This document shows, in pieces, positions 37,195 to 48,045 of a stretch of DNA of 64,000 bases. The notes beneath the pieces were generated by a model that saw only the letters and a list, made by a program, of their open reading frames with translations, searched no databases and was not told the DNA's origin. The stretch comes from Excoecaria cochinchinensis (taxonomy: Eukaryota > Streptophyta > Magnoliopsida > Malpighiales > Euphorbiaceae), in contig CANTUQ010000055.1 of the NCBI GenBank assembly GCA_947683425.1, forward strand, positions 9,213,501 to 9,277,500. The letters are read 5' to 3'. A program made the position numbers and the translations under genes. Position 1 is the first letter of the stretch. Every line of letters begins with the position of its first letter.

Positions 37195-38185
37195 CCTTCT
37201 GTCAACGACCGGCGGGCAGTGCAGTGCACTACCTACGTCCCGTTCCTCAAACAAGCGACGGGCGTCAGTAAACCCTCTGCCCGTCGGTCACCCCTGTTCC
37301 TAAAAAAACCACAAAAAACCAGATTTTTACAAGAAAATTCTTTATTTCCACAAAAGATTTAAAATAAATGCAAATAATTAAATTAAATCAACCAAATATT
37401 AAGTTCAGAATATTTACCCTCGGATTTTACCTTTTTGGATGAATGTAGGATAATTTTCGGTCCCGCGCACTTCACAAGGATTGAATAAAAATCAAGAAAA
37501 GAAAACTTATATTTCTTCCTTGAAACTTTAACAGTGATTCGAATGTTGGGAATAAATAAATTGATGGAAACAAATTAATTTTGTTCCCTCAATTTAATTA
37601 GATTCACAAATAGAATTTTGAGAAGAAATCAAAAGATGAAAAGAACTTTATGGAATAAAAATCCTTAAGAAAAAATACTGAAAATATAGATTTTTAGAGG
37701 AAAGTAGCTAAATTGTCCCACCCCCAAAAATTAATCCTAGTTCCTCCTTATAGAATTTGGAAAAACTTAATGTTTGTTGGAAAAAGATTCCCCAAAAAAA
37801 CCCTTTTTTTTTCTTTCTTTCTCCTTTTTCTCTTTCTTTTTCTTTTTTTCTTTTTTTTTTTAGTGAAAATGGGAATCCTAATTTTAGTTGGAAAACCCTC
37901 AATCCTATTTCCCCTAGGATTCAGGAAAAAATCTTAACTGTATCCCCCAAAATTCGGCGACCAAATCAGCAACCGACGGGCGTCTGAAGCTAACCGACGG
38001 GCGTCGGTTAAAAGGGCACGCACGGTCATTTGGCCAACGGACGGAACGAGGCATGGGAATGAGAGACGAGCGTCGGTTTACGGACACGTGTCCATCGCTC
38101 GCCTCACCGACGGCCCGTCTCTCATAGCGAGAGACGGATTGTCTCAGCGATCGACGGGCGTCCTTCCACCGACGGGTAGGCCATC
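37195..38185. repeat. GC-rich ACCGACGGGCGTC repeats in O LTR
   Basis: Dispersed copies of GACGGGCGTC / GACGCCCGTC-like motifs near 37255, 37283, 37975, 37998, 38067, 38108, 38150 and 38170, some in inverted orientation. They contrast with the AT-rich LTR around them. They yield shadow frames only. Confidence 0.75.
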
Positions 38186-38379
38186 TGCGGAGAAAGAAAA
38201 AACATTTTAATGTAAATTTTCTCAAATTCCATGAAATTTTCCGCTGCAAATAAATAAAAAATTTTACCCTTGTGAATCTGAAGGACCAAAAAATGAATGA
38301 ATTTCATCCATTCATTCAAAAACGGACACTGATTTCGGGTAATCTCTGATTTGGACTGCCTCAGGGCACGGTGTTTACA

Positions 38380-38660
38380 ATCACCTTATTAACATATATC
38401 TCTGCCAATCTATCCATCGGATAATCAAGCCAAACCGGTAGAAAGTGAGCCAACTTGGTGAGTCGATCAATTATAACCCAAACCGAATCATGCTTCCTCT
38501 GAGTCATCGGCAGTCCCGTCACAAAATCCATCGTGATATCATCCCACTTCCATTGAGGGATAGGTAAAGGGTTGAGCAACCCAGATGGAACTTAGTGCTC
38601 AGCCTTTACCTGCTAACAAGTCCGACACTTGGAAACAAAGTCCACAATATCCCTATGTAT
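38380..38660 (-). pseudogene. Element F integrase fragment
   Basis: The minus strand reads a degenerate zinc-binding end (CRTC, stop, QVKAEHQ), then LLNPLPIPQWKWDDITMDFV and SVWVIIDRLTKLAHFLPV, the start of the chromovirus integrase core. This includes the first catalytic Asp in TMDFVTGLP. A stop lies in the CRTC-QVKAEHQ stretch, and the frame is terminated by O at 38379. Confidence 0.88.
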
Positions 38661-39019
38661 AGTGAAAACCGTAGTGTGTGCCTCCAACAAAAGCTTTTTT
38701 CTCAACTCATCATCATCAGGCACACACAAACGATCTTTGAAACTTAGCACCCTATCCTTAACAGAAAACTCAGTCTAACTCCCACTCTGAGCTACTTATA
38801 TCATTTATTGCAATTTCGAATCATTTCTCTAAGCATCAACAATCAACTGCCTCAGAGAAAGCTTAGCTCTCAACTGGGCTATCAGAGCTCCTTCCGAAGC
38901 AAACCTCCACTTACAATGCTCAATACTAGAGCTGAAACCAATTTTTGACTCAACGCATCTACAACTACATTTGCTTTACCCAAATGATAATCCAAAATGC
39001 AATCGTGGTCCTTGAAAAG

Positions 39020-39496
39020 TTATAGCCACCGACGTTGCCTCAAATTCAATTCTTTCTGCGTAAGGAGATACCTCAAACTCTTGTGGTCCGTGAAAATCCT
39101 ACATGTTTCCCCATACAGATAATGACGCCAAATCTTAAGAGTAACGACCACAGCAGCCAATTCTAAATCTTGCGTCGGATAGTTCCGCTCATGAGGCTTC
39201 AGTTGTCGAGGTGCATAGGCTACCACTTTACCCTCTTGCATCAGAACACAACCAAGTCCAATACCAGAAGCATCACTATATATAACATACTCCTTACTCG
39301 AAATGGGTTGAGTAAGTATAGGAGCCTCAACTAATAAACTCTTCAACCGATCAAAACTTGCTTGACATTGGTCGGACCAAACAAATTTTACTCCTTTCCA
39401 AAGAAGTCTTGTCATAGGTGCAGCAATCACTGAAAACCCTTTCACAAAACGCCTATAATATCCGGCTAAACCCATAAAACTCCTTACCTCTGGCAC
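39020..39496 (-). pseudogene. Element F RNase H and RT connection
   Basis: A 158-residue frame: VRSFMGLAGYYRRFVKGFS (RT connection), then RNase H with YSDASGIGLGCVLMQ (first Asp), YPTQDLELAAVV (Glu), and IFTDHKSLRYLLTQKELNLR (third acidic block, HKSL). It ends at RQRRWL with a stop. It is separated from RT (39512) by one stop codon. In an intact element it removes the RNA template strand. Confidence 0.9.
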
Positions 39497-39511
39497 ATTC
39501 TTCGGTGGCTG

Positions 39512-40393
39512 CTAATTCACAATAGCCTCGACCTTTGACGGATCCACTCGAATACCTTCAGAAGAAATAATGTGGCCCAAAAATGACACCTCTTTGAGCC
39601 AAAAATCACACTTACTGAGCTTCGCAAATAAATGGTGATCCCTCAAAACCTGAAGCACAATCCGAAGATGATCTTTATGCTCTTGCTCATTCTTCGAGTA
39701 TACCAAGATGTCATCAATGAATACCACAACAAATCGATCGAGATATGGCCTAAACACACGGTTCATCAAGTCCATAAAAGCCGTTGGTGCATTCGTTAAA
39801 CCAAACAACATCACTAAAAACTCATAATGGCCATATCGCATCCGAAAAGTAGTCTTAGCTACATCTGAATCCTTAACTCGAAGCTGATAATAACCGGACC
39901 GTAAGTCTATCTTAGAAAAGACTCCAGCACCTCTCAACTGATCAAAAAGGTTAACAATCCTAGGCAATGGATACTTGTTTTTCACGATAACCTTATTAAT
40001 CTGACGGTAGTCAATACACATTCTCAGTGTCCCATCCTTCTTCTTGATAAACAACACCGGAACAACCCACGGAGATACACTGGGTCTGATAAAGCCTTTA
40101 TCCAATAGCTCCTGTAATTGAGTCTTAAGTTCTCTCAATTCCATAGGAGCCATTCGATAAGGTGCTTTAGAAAGAAGAGCAGTACCTGGTATAATCTCTA
40201 TGGATAGCTCTACCTCTCGCTCTGGAGGTAAACCAGGCAATTCTCTCGGGAACACATCCTCAAACTCTTTAACTACAAAATTATCCTGAATCTTAACCTG
40301 ACTACGCTTAGAATCCAGAACTACAGCCAAAAATGCTTCACACCCTTTCCTCAACCAACGCTTAGCTTTCATAGTTGAAATAACATTACCCAT
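39512..40393 (-). pseudogene. Element F reverse transcriptase
   Basis: A 293-residue frame: FVVKEFEDVFPRELPGLPPE connector, KKDGTLRMCIDYRQINKVIV, KIDLRSGYYQLRV, FGLTNAPTAFMDLMNRVF, catalytic FIDDILVYSKN, and FLGHIISSEGIRVDPSKVEA. All core RT motifs are present, with F-I-D-D at the active site. The start ATG at 40393 is incidental because the polyprotein's upstream part is deleted. It ends at a stop just before the RNase H frame. Confidence 0.92.
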
Positions 40394-40734
40394 AGAAATC
40401 TTCTGGCCCAGACTTCCTCATACTCTCTATCGGGGCTCTCGGTGCGGTCACCCTCTCTAAGACACTCGCCATGTCTTAAGATATCTTTAATATAGCCTCG
40501 AAAGGCATAACTGGCGCCTCAGGCTGCACCCCAGCAGGCTAAGCAAGCCCAGACACTGATGGATCTTGCTCTTGGGGATTAGCACTCTCTGCTGACCCCT
40601 CGAGAGACCCACGCATGAACTCCATCTACTACAAAACATAAAAATACCGACATTAGGCCAATACACTCCTAAACATATATCTATACTCTACGGTCATCCA
40701 GAAATGCCTAAACCTAAGCTTTGATACCAAAAAT
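40394..40734 (-). other. Element F leader and primer-binding site
   Basis: The primer site TGGTATCAAAGC (minus, 40730-40719) lies next to the LTR. The remaining sequence is a gag/pro scrap without an open frame. Confidence 0.75.
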
Positions 40735-42930
40735 TATAACACCCCCTACCTATATGGAAGGGAGCTAACCACAATGGAGAGTGAGACCCCACATAGATAA
40801 GGGTGTCACCAGAACGAAATACAACCAAGCATACAAATAACTAAATGAACAAAAATAAATAAAACATTCAACATCATAAAGAACAGGCTCACAAAAATCT
40901 CAAATCCTTCATTAATATAACTATATGTTCATTACAAAAAGAGATAGGAATACAATATCTATCTATACAAAATTTCAAATACACAGATGGAGAATTACAT
41001 ATTCAAAAAGGAACTACAAAGATTATACAAAAGATACAATATACAAAAACATAAGTCCCTTCAAAAAGCTCTCCTACTCTGTTGGCCTAGACTGCTACTG
41101 ACCTCCCAAAAATTCCTCAGCTTCTGCACCTACACGGATAGAACACCCATGCTAAGCGATAACGCTTAGTGGGGAAACATATGCGTATGTCACAAGCATA
41201 TCAAAGTTTCCATAAAAGCATAATAACTTTATATCATGCATTGTATTCACCAAAGTTCCATAACATATATTTATTAATATAACAATAACACATTCACAAT
41301 AAAATCATACATGCGCCTGCAAACTCATGGTAGCGAATAACAAGTGAACGCATTAGTACCCGTGGGTACGGTCAAAAGCAATTTCTTTACTTTTATCCAA
41401 AAACATTTTCACATTAAGAATCTTAAACAAGATTCGAACACATTAAGGATCTCGAGGACCCAAATGGGGACTTGATCAGGGTCCAGAACACATTAGGACT
41501 GCAGCTAACAGAACTCTTTAGGCATGCCTAATTATCCACTAACTTGATTCTTGCAGGCTATGCATAAAATATTTCATATAAGACATCTATTGGAGCACAT
41601 AATAGTTCATACACAAAAGTATTTACATCGTAAGAAGAATCATTCATGTCAATTATTATAAAAGAAACCAGAAAAGCAAACAGGGCAGATATCGCACTAG
41701 CGATGAATGTCGCGCTCGTGACAGAGGCGAGACTCGCCTACTACTGCCACTCATGATAGCCCTTGTGCTCGTGCGAGGAGGTCAAACAAGCCTCTGTCAC
41801 GCTCGCAACAGAGGGCGGGGAAGTTTACTATCGCCCTCGCGCATCAAAGCGCGCTCGCGACAGCAAAAAGCTTGGCAGAGCCGAGCTCTCTATCGTGCTC
41901 ACGACAGAGACCCTTCTCTATAGGAGCTTGTAACACCGTGCTCTATTGCGCTCATGACAGAGTCGATTTTCAGCTCCCACTGCCGAAAATCTACAGAAAC
42001 TCATGCCAAAAATCACCCCAAACATGCAATTGATTCCCCAAATTTCAACATAATCCAAATCAAGCATTCAATACATGTTATACAACATAAAACCCATGTT
42101 GGATACCAATTATCCCAATTAAAACATTCAAATTAGACAATCAAAATCAAGGGTTCATCAAACCCAGAATTTTGCTCCAAAACTCATTCAAATTCAAATT
42201 TTGATTCAATGCACCACAACCATGGCATCTCTGTTCAAATTAATCAAAAACCCACAACATTTATATAAGCATAAACAAGTTTAACCTCATAAATTCCAGA
42301 AAATCATAACAAAACACAAAATCCAAAATATGCACAAATTCACAAATTCCCTAACCTCAATCCTAATCTCCTTAATCGATCGCTCCACTGCACTTCCTCC
42401 AACCTTTTCCTTGCCCTTGGGATGTTTGGATGAAATTTTTGGAAAACAACCCAATCAAACCAAAACTTAAAACCTAAACAACCATACACATATCCAACAG
42501 AAATCAAAGAGAAAGAAGAGTAAAAAGAAGAAGAAGAAGAAGAGCATAAACTTACCAATTTAGCTCTAGAATTATCAAATCCCACCAACTCACTTCAACA
42601 TACTAGGGCACAAGAGAAGAAGGAGAAGAGGAGAACGGAGAGAGGAATGGGAGAAGGCAGATTGCTCCCTCTCTCTCTCCTAGGCTTTTATACCCCCACT
42701 TCTTTCTCTTACCACATGTTAATTAATCATTGGTGGGTTTTGGCAAAATCCTTCTAATCCTTTTTTTTAACTCCTCAAACCCCAAAACTAACTCCATAAA
42801 TAAATAATACTACTCAAACATGCCCTTAAAACCAAACAATTCATGCAATAGACTCCAAAATTAAAATACCACACGTAATAATACACATAAAATTGCTCGA
42901 AATTACTAGGGTAGGAATCGGAGTGTTACA
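40735..42930 (-). repeat. Element F 5' LTR
   Basis: On the minus strand it begins TGTAACACTCCGATTCC and ends near TGTTATA (40735), with the final C mutated. It contains CTAAGCGATAACGCTTAG (41153-41170) and decayed TCGCGA-type motifs at 41690-41965, both shared with T. So F and T are related LTR families. Low-complexity frames only. Confidence 0.85.
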
Positions 42931-44082
42931 AGGGTATTATTATATCTTATGCATATACATGTCTTTTACATTTTACAATAAAATTTTACTACTAGATTAC
43001 AAACATTTAAATACTTATCATAAAGACTACAATATTTTAAAGCCTTCATACTCAAAATTCTTTTCTTGTACTGGGCTTTAGGATTGCGGATTATCCCGGA
43101 AACTGATTAAATTCTCCTGAACCTACATGGATAAAACTTCATGGTAAGCTTTCTAGCTTATTAGAAGGAATAACATAATGTGGATGACCTCGCACATAAG
43201 TCATTCAATGCACATGCATAAATATTATCATATATTTATGAATAAATAACATAATTATACCAGTAAGTATGCACTTTCATATCACAAATATACGTCATTC
43301 AAGCTGCATGCATTTAAAGCTTATATGGCATTGCTTTCATTATCCTATTGGAGTTATGCATTTAAAAAAAAAAGAGATTATGTTAACTTAGTATACTGTC
43401 TCATATTTCCTTCATTTCATAATTATCATTAGGTATGAAGTAAATAGCAACGAATGTAGGTATGTATGTTCACACTGTCATCATATTCTTTGTAAAATAT
43501 TTATTTTCAAACATATATTTCATAACGGATTCACATATTTCAAATAGAAGTATATACGTGTATACCAAACTTAATTCCTTGAAAACTTTTTCATTTCATA
43601 CAAGAATACTATTTAGAACTCATATTCTAAAGTGGCATTTGATTAATTACATCATAAATCATATTTCATATCATTTCTCTTATATGCCTTTTGAAAATAT
43701 ATTCTTATTAATGCATCTTCTTTATATCTTAGCCCTTTTTTTAGCCCTAGCGATGTCCTCGAGTTTTTATGGCTTGGTATTGCTTTACTATATTGGATTC
43801 AATCTCTTTGTAAAATCCCTGCATCACTTGTTGGAGGAGCTTCAACATCATAGGTGTACCCCCATCTACTTTTTTATAACACTATTAATTGGTAGATTGG
43901 TACTATTTTTAAAACATTTTAAACTTTTTATGACGAGAAAAACTTTGAGGACAAATAAATTTTTGAACCCAAATGTCAAAGACATATAAATTCAATTTCC
44001 TTACATAAATACTAATTACATTGCACACTTAAAAAGTAACTTTAATATTTTTTATTAATAAAAATGTCTTATGTAATTTAAT
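42931..44082 (-). repeat. Old chromovirus-type LTR remnant, target of element F
   Basis: AT-rich sequence without a credible gene. 42937-42995 matches 63495-63553 closely, including TACATGTC-TTTACAT and TTACAATAAAAT. It also has an LTR-like ACCTACATGGATAAAACTTC block (43120) similar to the equivalent site in F (41129). The 175-codon plus-strand frame at 43462-43989 is AT-driven and unsupported. Confidence 0.55.
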
Positions 44083-45403
44083 AAAGGGATTTTTTTGCCC
44101 TCGTATTATTAGAAAGGGTGTGAAAATGCTCTAGAACTTTTTTTAGTCGGTTTTTATCCTGAACTCAGTTTAATGGTTGGAAAATATCCTCACGATGGAC
44201 GAAAAGTCAAGCTAGCAAACGGGGTTTACGACAGCCAATCACTCGTCAACACGTCAACATCCACATGACAAACATCTTTCCTAGTCAGATTAAAAAACTT
44301 TAAAAAAAATTAAAAAAGTGACGTGGAAAGCTCCCTCCCTCCCCCTTCCCTCTTTCTGTGTGTGCAAATCAATGGCACTGAATTTGAAATTTCCATGAAT
44401 CACCGTTTTTCAGCAACAGTAACAATGATCCTCTTTACCATTAGTGTCTCCAACCTCACCTCTAATCCCATTTCTGCTTCCTCCGCCACCACCACTCTCT
44501 TCTCCTTAGTCAACCCCGTAAACAACCTCATGCCATTGAATACTCTTCCTTGTCTCTGAAACCACTTCTTCTCTCCACCGGCGCTTCCACTTCCTCATCC
44601 TCCTCCCTCACCACGAACACTACTACCAACAATAGCAACAACAACAGTAACAACAACTCTACTCTTCTTCACCAAGTGACACGCACGTTCCCCGATGACA
44701 AACCAGAGGGAACGATGGAGATGCTGTCGTCCTGTGGTTGCTATCGCCATTCGTAGTGGCTCAAATTCTTTGGTGGAGTTTGTGCAAAAGATCGAGAAGT
44801 CTGAGAACAACAAATTGATGCTTCCTAGTGTGGAGTTTTGTAGACTTTGCGTTAAACAGTTAGACCTCTTTCATAGAATCATTGATTTCGATGCTAGCCT
44901 TTTGTTTAGTTCTCCCTGTGTTTGGATGCCGAGAAATAGATAGGGACATGAAATTTAAGCTGGAGAAATTAGTACAAATTTCATTGTTATTTTGCATTTT
45001 TTGTAGATTTATATGAGGCTAGGAACAAATGTATTTGATATTGTGATATTAATTTGTAATTTCAATGTTTCGAATGGTGAAACATCCATTTGTTGTTAGA
45101 TTTTTGCAGATCTAGTGCCATTGATTTGCACAGAGAGAGAGAGGGAGCTTTTTACGTCACCATTTTAATTTTTTTTTATTTTTTTAATTTGACTAGGAAA
45201 GATGTTTGCCACGTGGATACTGACGTGTCGATATGTGATTGGCTGCCGTTAACTCCGTTTGCCAGTTAAACTTTTCGACTATCGTGAGGGTATTTTCCAA
45301 CCATTAAACTGAGTTCCGGGGTAAAAACCAACAAAAAAAAAATTCGAGAGCATTTTCACACCCTTTCCAATAGCACAAGGGTAAAAAAACCCCTTATCCC
45401 TTT
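44083..45403. mobile_element. Long terminal-inverted-repeat DNA element (Mutator-like candidate)
   Basis: Inverted termini of about 290 bp (44083-44380 and 45113-45403) begin AAAGGGAT and share, for example, AAAGGGTGTGAAAATGCTCT, CTCAGTTTAATGGTTGGAAA and CAAACATCTTTCCTAGTCA. Long TIRs suggest a Mutator-like element. A clear 9-bp target duplication could not be fixed because the flanks are AT-rich, so the superfamily is uncertain. No transposase is present. Confidence 0.82.
44381..45112 (+). other. Unidentified segment between the long inverted repeats
   Basis: About 730 bp, less AT-rich than the surroundings. Short frames include one from 44323 (EISMNHRFSATVTMILFTIS) with a hydrophobic stretch, one with a Ser/Thr/Asn-rich repeat (44550-44756), and one at 44695-44943 (NSLVEFVQKIEKSENNKLML). 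The frames overlap by shifts, as if one older coding sequence had been disrupted. It may be a captured gene fragment. I do not recognise the source. Confidence 0.4.
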
Positions 45404-45502
45404 AATCAATTTATATCTTGTTTGTAACTAATCAATACAAATTATATGTACAAAATAATAAGGAATGAATATGTTTCATTGAAATAATAATAATAATAGT
45501 AG

Positions 45503-45948
45503 TATGTTACGCCATCCCTTCCATTGTGATAGTTTTAAAAAATTTCGTGTTTCACCTAAAGTGATAATTTTAAATTTTAAAAATATTAATTATATATTTT
45601 TATTTTGCATTTATTTATGAAAAAAGATAATTAATATGGATGAGAATGTATAATTATAAAAAATTAGTAAAATGATATTTTAGTAAATTATAATAAATAC
45701 TTTATAAATCTTTTTGTGTTTCACACAAAGTGACAATTTTAAATTTAAGAAATATTAATTATATATTTTTCTATTTTATACTAACGTATGAAAAAGTAAT
45801 TAATAAGGGTGGGACTATATAATTATAAAAAATTAGTAAAATATTATTTTAATAAATTATAATAAATATTTTATTAAAATTTTAATTAATAATTTTTTTT
45901 ATAGACATAAATAGTTAAAAGTTATTGTGTGAAATGAATGGAGTATTT
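45503..45948. mobile_element. Stowaway/mariner-like MITE with internal duplication
   Basis: The ends resemble imperfect inverted repeats (GCCATCCCTTCCATTGTG at the left; the reverse complement of AATGAATGGAGTATT at the right), recalling the CTCCCTCCRT-type Stowaway terminus. The interior holds two copies of a roughly 180-bp unit beginning TTTTTGTGTTTCACA / TTTCGTGTTTCACC and ending in TTAGTAAAATRATATTT. Ends are diverged and the superfamily is uncertain. Confidence 0.5.
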
Positions 45949-46108
45949 AAATTAAAAATTGTATAAAAAAAATTGGATATTACCATTTCTATCAGCCAAG
46001 ACACGTCATTGGGAGACAGAGAGATTGAGAAAAAAAAAAGGAAAAAGGTTAGGCGGAACCAAAACTAAAAGAGGAGCAAGGAAAGCCTAAGAAAACATAG
46101 ATGTGGAG

Positions 46109-46865
46109 TAGGGGTGAGAAAAAAACTGATGGACTCGGTTAACCGAAAAAAAAATCCGAAACCGAACCGATAGACTGGTTAATCGACTGTAATAGATTGG
46201 TTAATAGTTAGTATTTTGAAAAAACCGATATTAATGGACTGGTTAATGGTTTTGACTCATGTGACCGGTTAACCGAATCAAAACCGAAATTTTAGTTAAT
46301 TTATTAATTGTTCAATATGTCCATATTTATTATTTTTTATTATTTCTTGTTTTATCAAATTTTCAATAAATAAAATCAGAATATATTTGAAAAATTATAT
46401 AACAATTTATCTTAATTAAAGGTAATTATGTACTTTTTTCATTATACTAATTATTTTGAAAATTTTAAGTTTTTTTTTAATTGGCGATTAGTAAGTATAA
46501 CAATTTATTTAATTAAAAGTGATTATCGACCGGTTAATTTATTTACTTATTAAATATTAATTTTTAAAAACAAATTTGCTTATATCCACAAAATATTTTT
46601 ATTTTAACAATAATAATGTTATATTATAGTGAAAAAATTTTAATTTTTAAGCACCTTGAATATTTTAATTTTATTTATGAATATATTTTATAATTATAGT
46701 GGTTAACCGAAAAATATTGAGTAATCGGTCCGAAAATCCGAAACCGATGGACTGATTAACCGATAGTAATGGACTGATTAATGGTTAGTATTTTGAAAAA
46801 ATTGATATTAATAGACTGTTTTTTTTTGACTCATGTACCGTTTAATCGGTTCATACCCACTTCTA
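46109..46865. mobile_element. hAT-type MITE
   Basis: Left end TAGGGGTGAG; right end, reverse complemented, TAGAAGTGGG. The interior is full of GGTTAACCGA-like repeats near both ends. Flanks are ATGTGGAG (46101-46108) and ATGTGGTA (46866-46873), a degenerate 8-bp target duplication. No coding capacity. Confidence 0.72.
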
Positions 46866-47819
46866 ATGTGGTAGTGTGGTTAAAAAGGCAAAACCCATTT
46901 TTCTATATAAAAAAAAAAAGCAAAATTCATTTTAATAGAAAATAAAATTTGAAAAAAGGCGGTCCTATCCTTTAATTAGTTTTCTTACATAAATCAGCTT
47001 TTTCTCGTATACTACATTACCTATACTGACTTGAGTTCCCCGTCCCACTAACCACGTGTTCTTCTTTCAAACTCCAACATAACATGCTTTTCCGGTTTTA
47101 TTACCAACAACTAATCAAAAGTCCCGCGTTTGACGCCTCTCTCTCTCTCTCTCTCTTGCCTACTTGAGTTTCGTCCTCTTCTTTACTTCCCCTTTCCACT
47201 ATTTGAGATTAAATCTTAATTTAATTGGATAACTATATCTTTAATCCCAACATATTAGTTTGTAAACAATAAAGTCCTTTAATATAAAAAGTTCCAAAGC
47301 ATTTATATTTTTCTCAATTCATTTATCATTCACTTTTTATTTTCGAATTGATTTAAAATTAATAAGTGCATACTCTATTAATTTTAAAAGAATCTATAAA
47401 TAATAAAAAGGATGAACAAAAAATGCATAATTACATTGTCATTAAATATGTTAATTTTTCATTAGTTTTTAATGGAAAATTAAATGGATTAAAAAATAAT
47501 ATTCAAAATTAGGATTCAATTGTATGATTGAAACCAGCTTCACCACTACAATATCTAAAATATCTAATCGGGGATGAGTTCTTTTTTATAAACACCAATT
47601 TGAGATTTAATTGTTGGTAAAATAATAATACTTAATATATTGGGAGTTAAATGAAATTATTTCTAGTTTAGTTAAATAAAAGAAAAATAAATAAATAATT
47701 AAATAAAGAAAAGAAAAGAAAAGAAAAGAAAAGGAAAATGCCCTGTCACATCTTCACCCAGTCCATTTTCATGTGCCCACTTCCTTCTTCACCGTAGACC
47801 ACCCTCTCCTCCTCCCCAA
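46866..47819. other. Intergenic sequence upstream of the NERD-like gene
   Basis: AT-rich, no gene. It includes a (CT)n run (47138-47157) and an AAAAG repeat (47704-47736). Confidence 0.6.
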
Positions 47820-48045
47820 TACCAAAAACCTAGGGTTTCTTTCTCTCTTTCTTCTTCTTCTTCTTCTTCTTTTCTTTTTTTTCTTCTTTTATTTTTACAT
47901 CTTCTTCTTCTCTATATTTTGATTTCGATTTCGATTTCAATTTTATTTACTCAGTAAGCACACACGGAGAGATAGAGAGAGTAATTGTAATCATTAATCA
48001 AATTTGCCACTTCAATTGAATTCAATTCTATTCTTTTCTCTATAC
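47820..48045 (+). promoter_or_regulatory. Probable core promoter and 5' UTR of the NERD-like gene
   Basis: A pyrimidine-rich stretch with TTC repeats (47845-47905), typical of plant Y-patch/5' UTR sequence, then a TATA-like CTCTATATTTT (47910-47920), a TTTCGA repeat, and AT-rich leader to the ATG at 48046. The transcription start is not determinable from sequence alone. Confidence 0.35.

Larger units (their letters stand above)
1..38379 (-). mobile_element. Element O: degenerate Tat/Ogre-lineage Ty3/gypsy retrotransposon, left end outside window
   Basis: Reading the minus strand, a 5' LTR (38379 to 29468, itself split by element T) is followed by a primer-binding site, leader, gag, and protease up to 25515. 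After removal of the nested element E the reading resumes at 2676 with RT, RNase H, a second RNase H and integrase up to position 1. The protein homology is continuous across the E insertion: the linker before 25515 and the start at 2676 together match the equivalent continuous stretch in element B near 12160-12220. Dual RNase H is diagnostic of the Tat/Ogre lineage. Many stops and frameshifts show it is old and inactive. The LTR start lies in the integrase of element F, so O jumped into F. Confidence 0.88.
29468..38379 (-). repeat. Element O 5' LTR, interrupted by element T
   Basis: On the minus strand it starts TGTAAACACCGTGCCCTGAGG at 38379 and ends GTCACA at 29468. After removing T and one duplication (29785-36453) it is about 2.24 kb. 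The start resembles the E/B LTR start (TGTAGACACCGGGTCC-TGAGGCGG), so the families are related. The body includes GC-rich repeats (37195-38185). No gene is seen. Confidence 0.88.
38380..42930 (-). mobile_element. Element F: Tekay/Del-type chromovirus, internally deleted, split by O
   Basis: Minus strand: 5' LTR 42930-40735, primer site, about 340 bp leader, RT, RNase H, and the start of integrase, which is cut at 38380 by the LTR of O. The rest lies beyond O, outside the window. Only about 340 bp separate the primer site from the RT region, so gag and most of protease are deleted. Confidence 0.88.

Noticed and set aside
37914..38249. Arg-rich minus-strand frame
   Set aside because: Comes from the GC motif repeats of the O LTR; no conserved domain.
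43462..43989. 175-codon plus-strand frame with hydrophobic stretches
   Set aside because: Very AT-rich, no domain, inside an LTR remnant; hydrophobicity reflects T-rich codons.
48004..48045. Upstream extension of the first exon before the ATG at 48046
   Set aside because: The in-frame extension begins with TTG and no upstream ATG; the sequence looks like 5' UTR.
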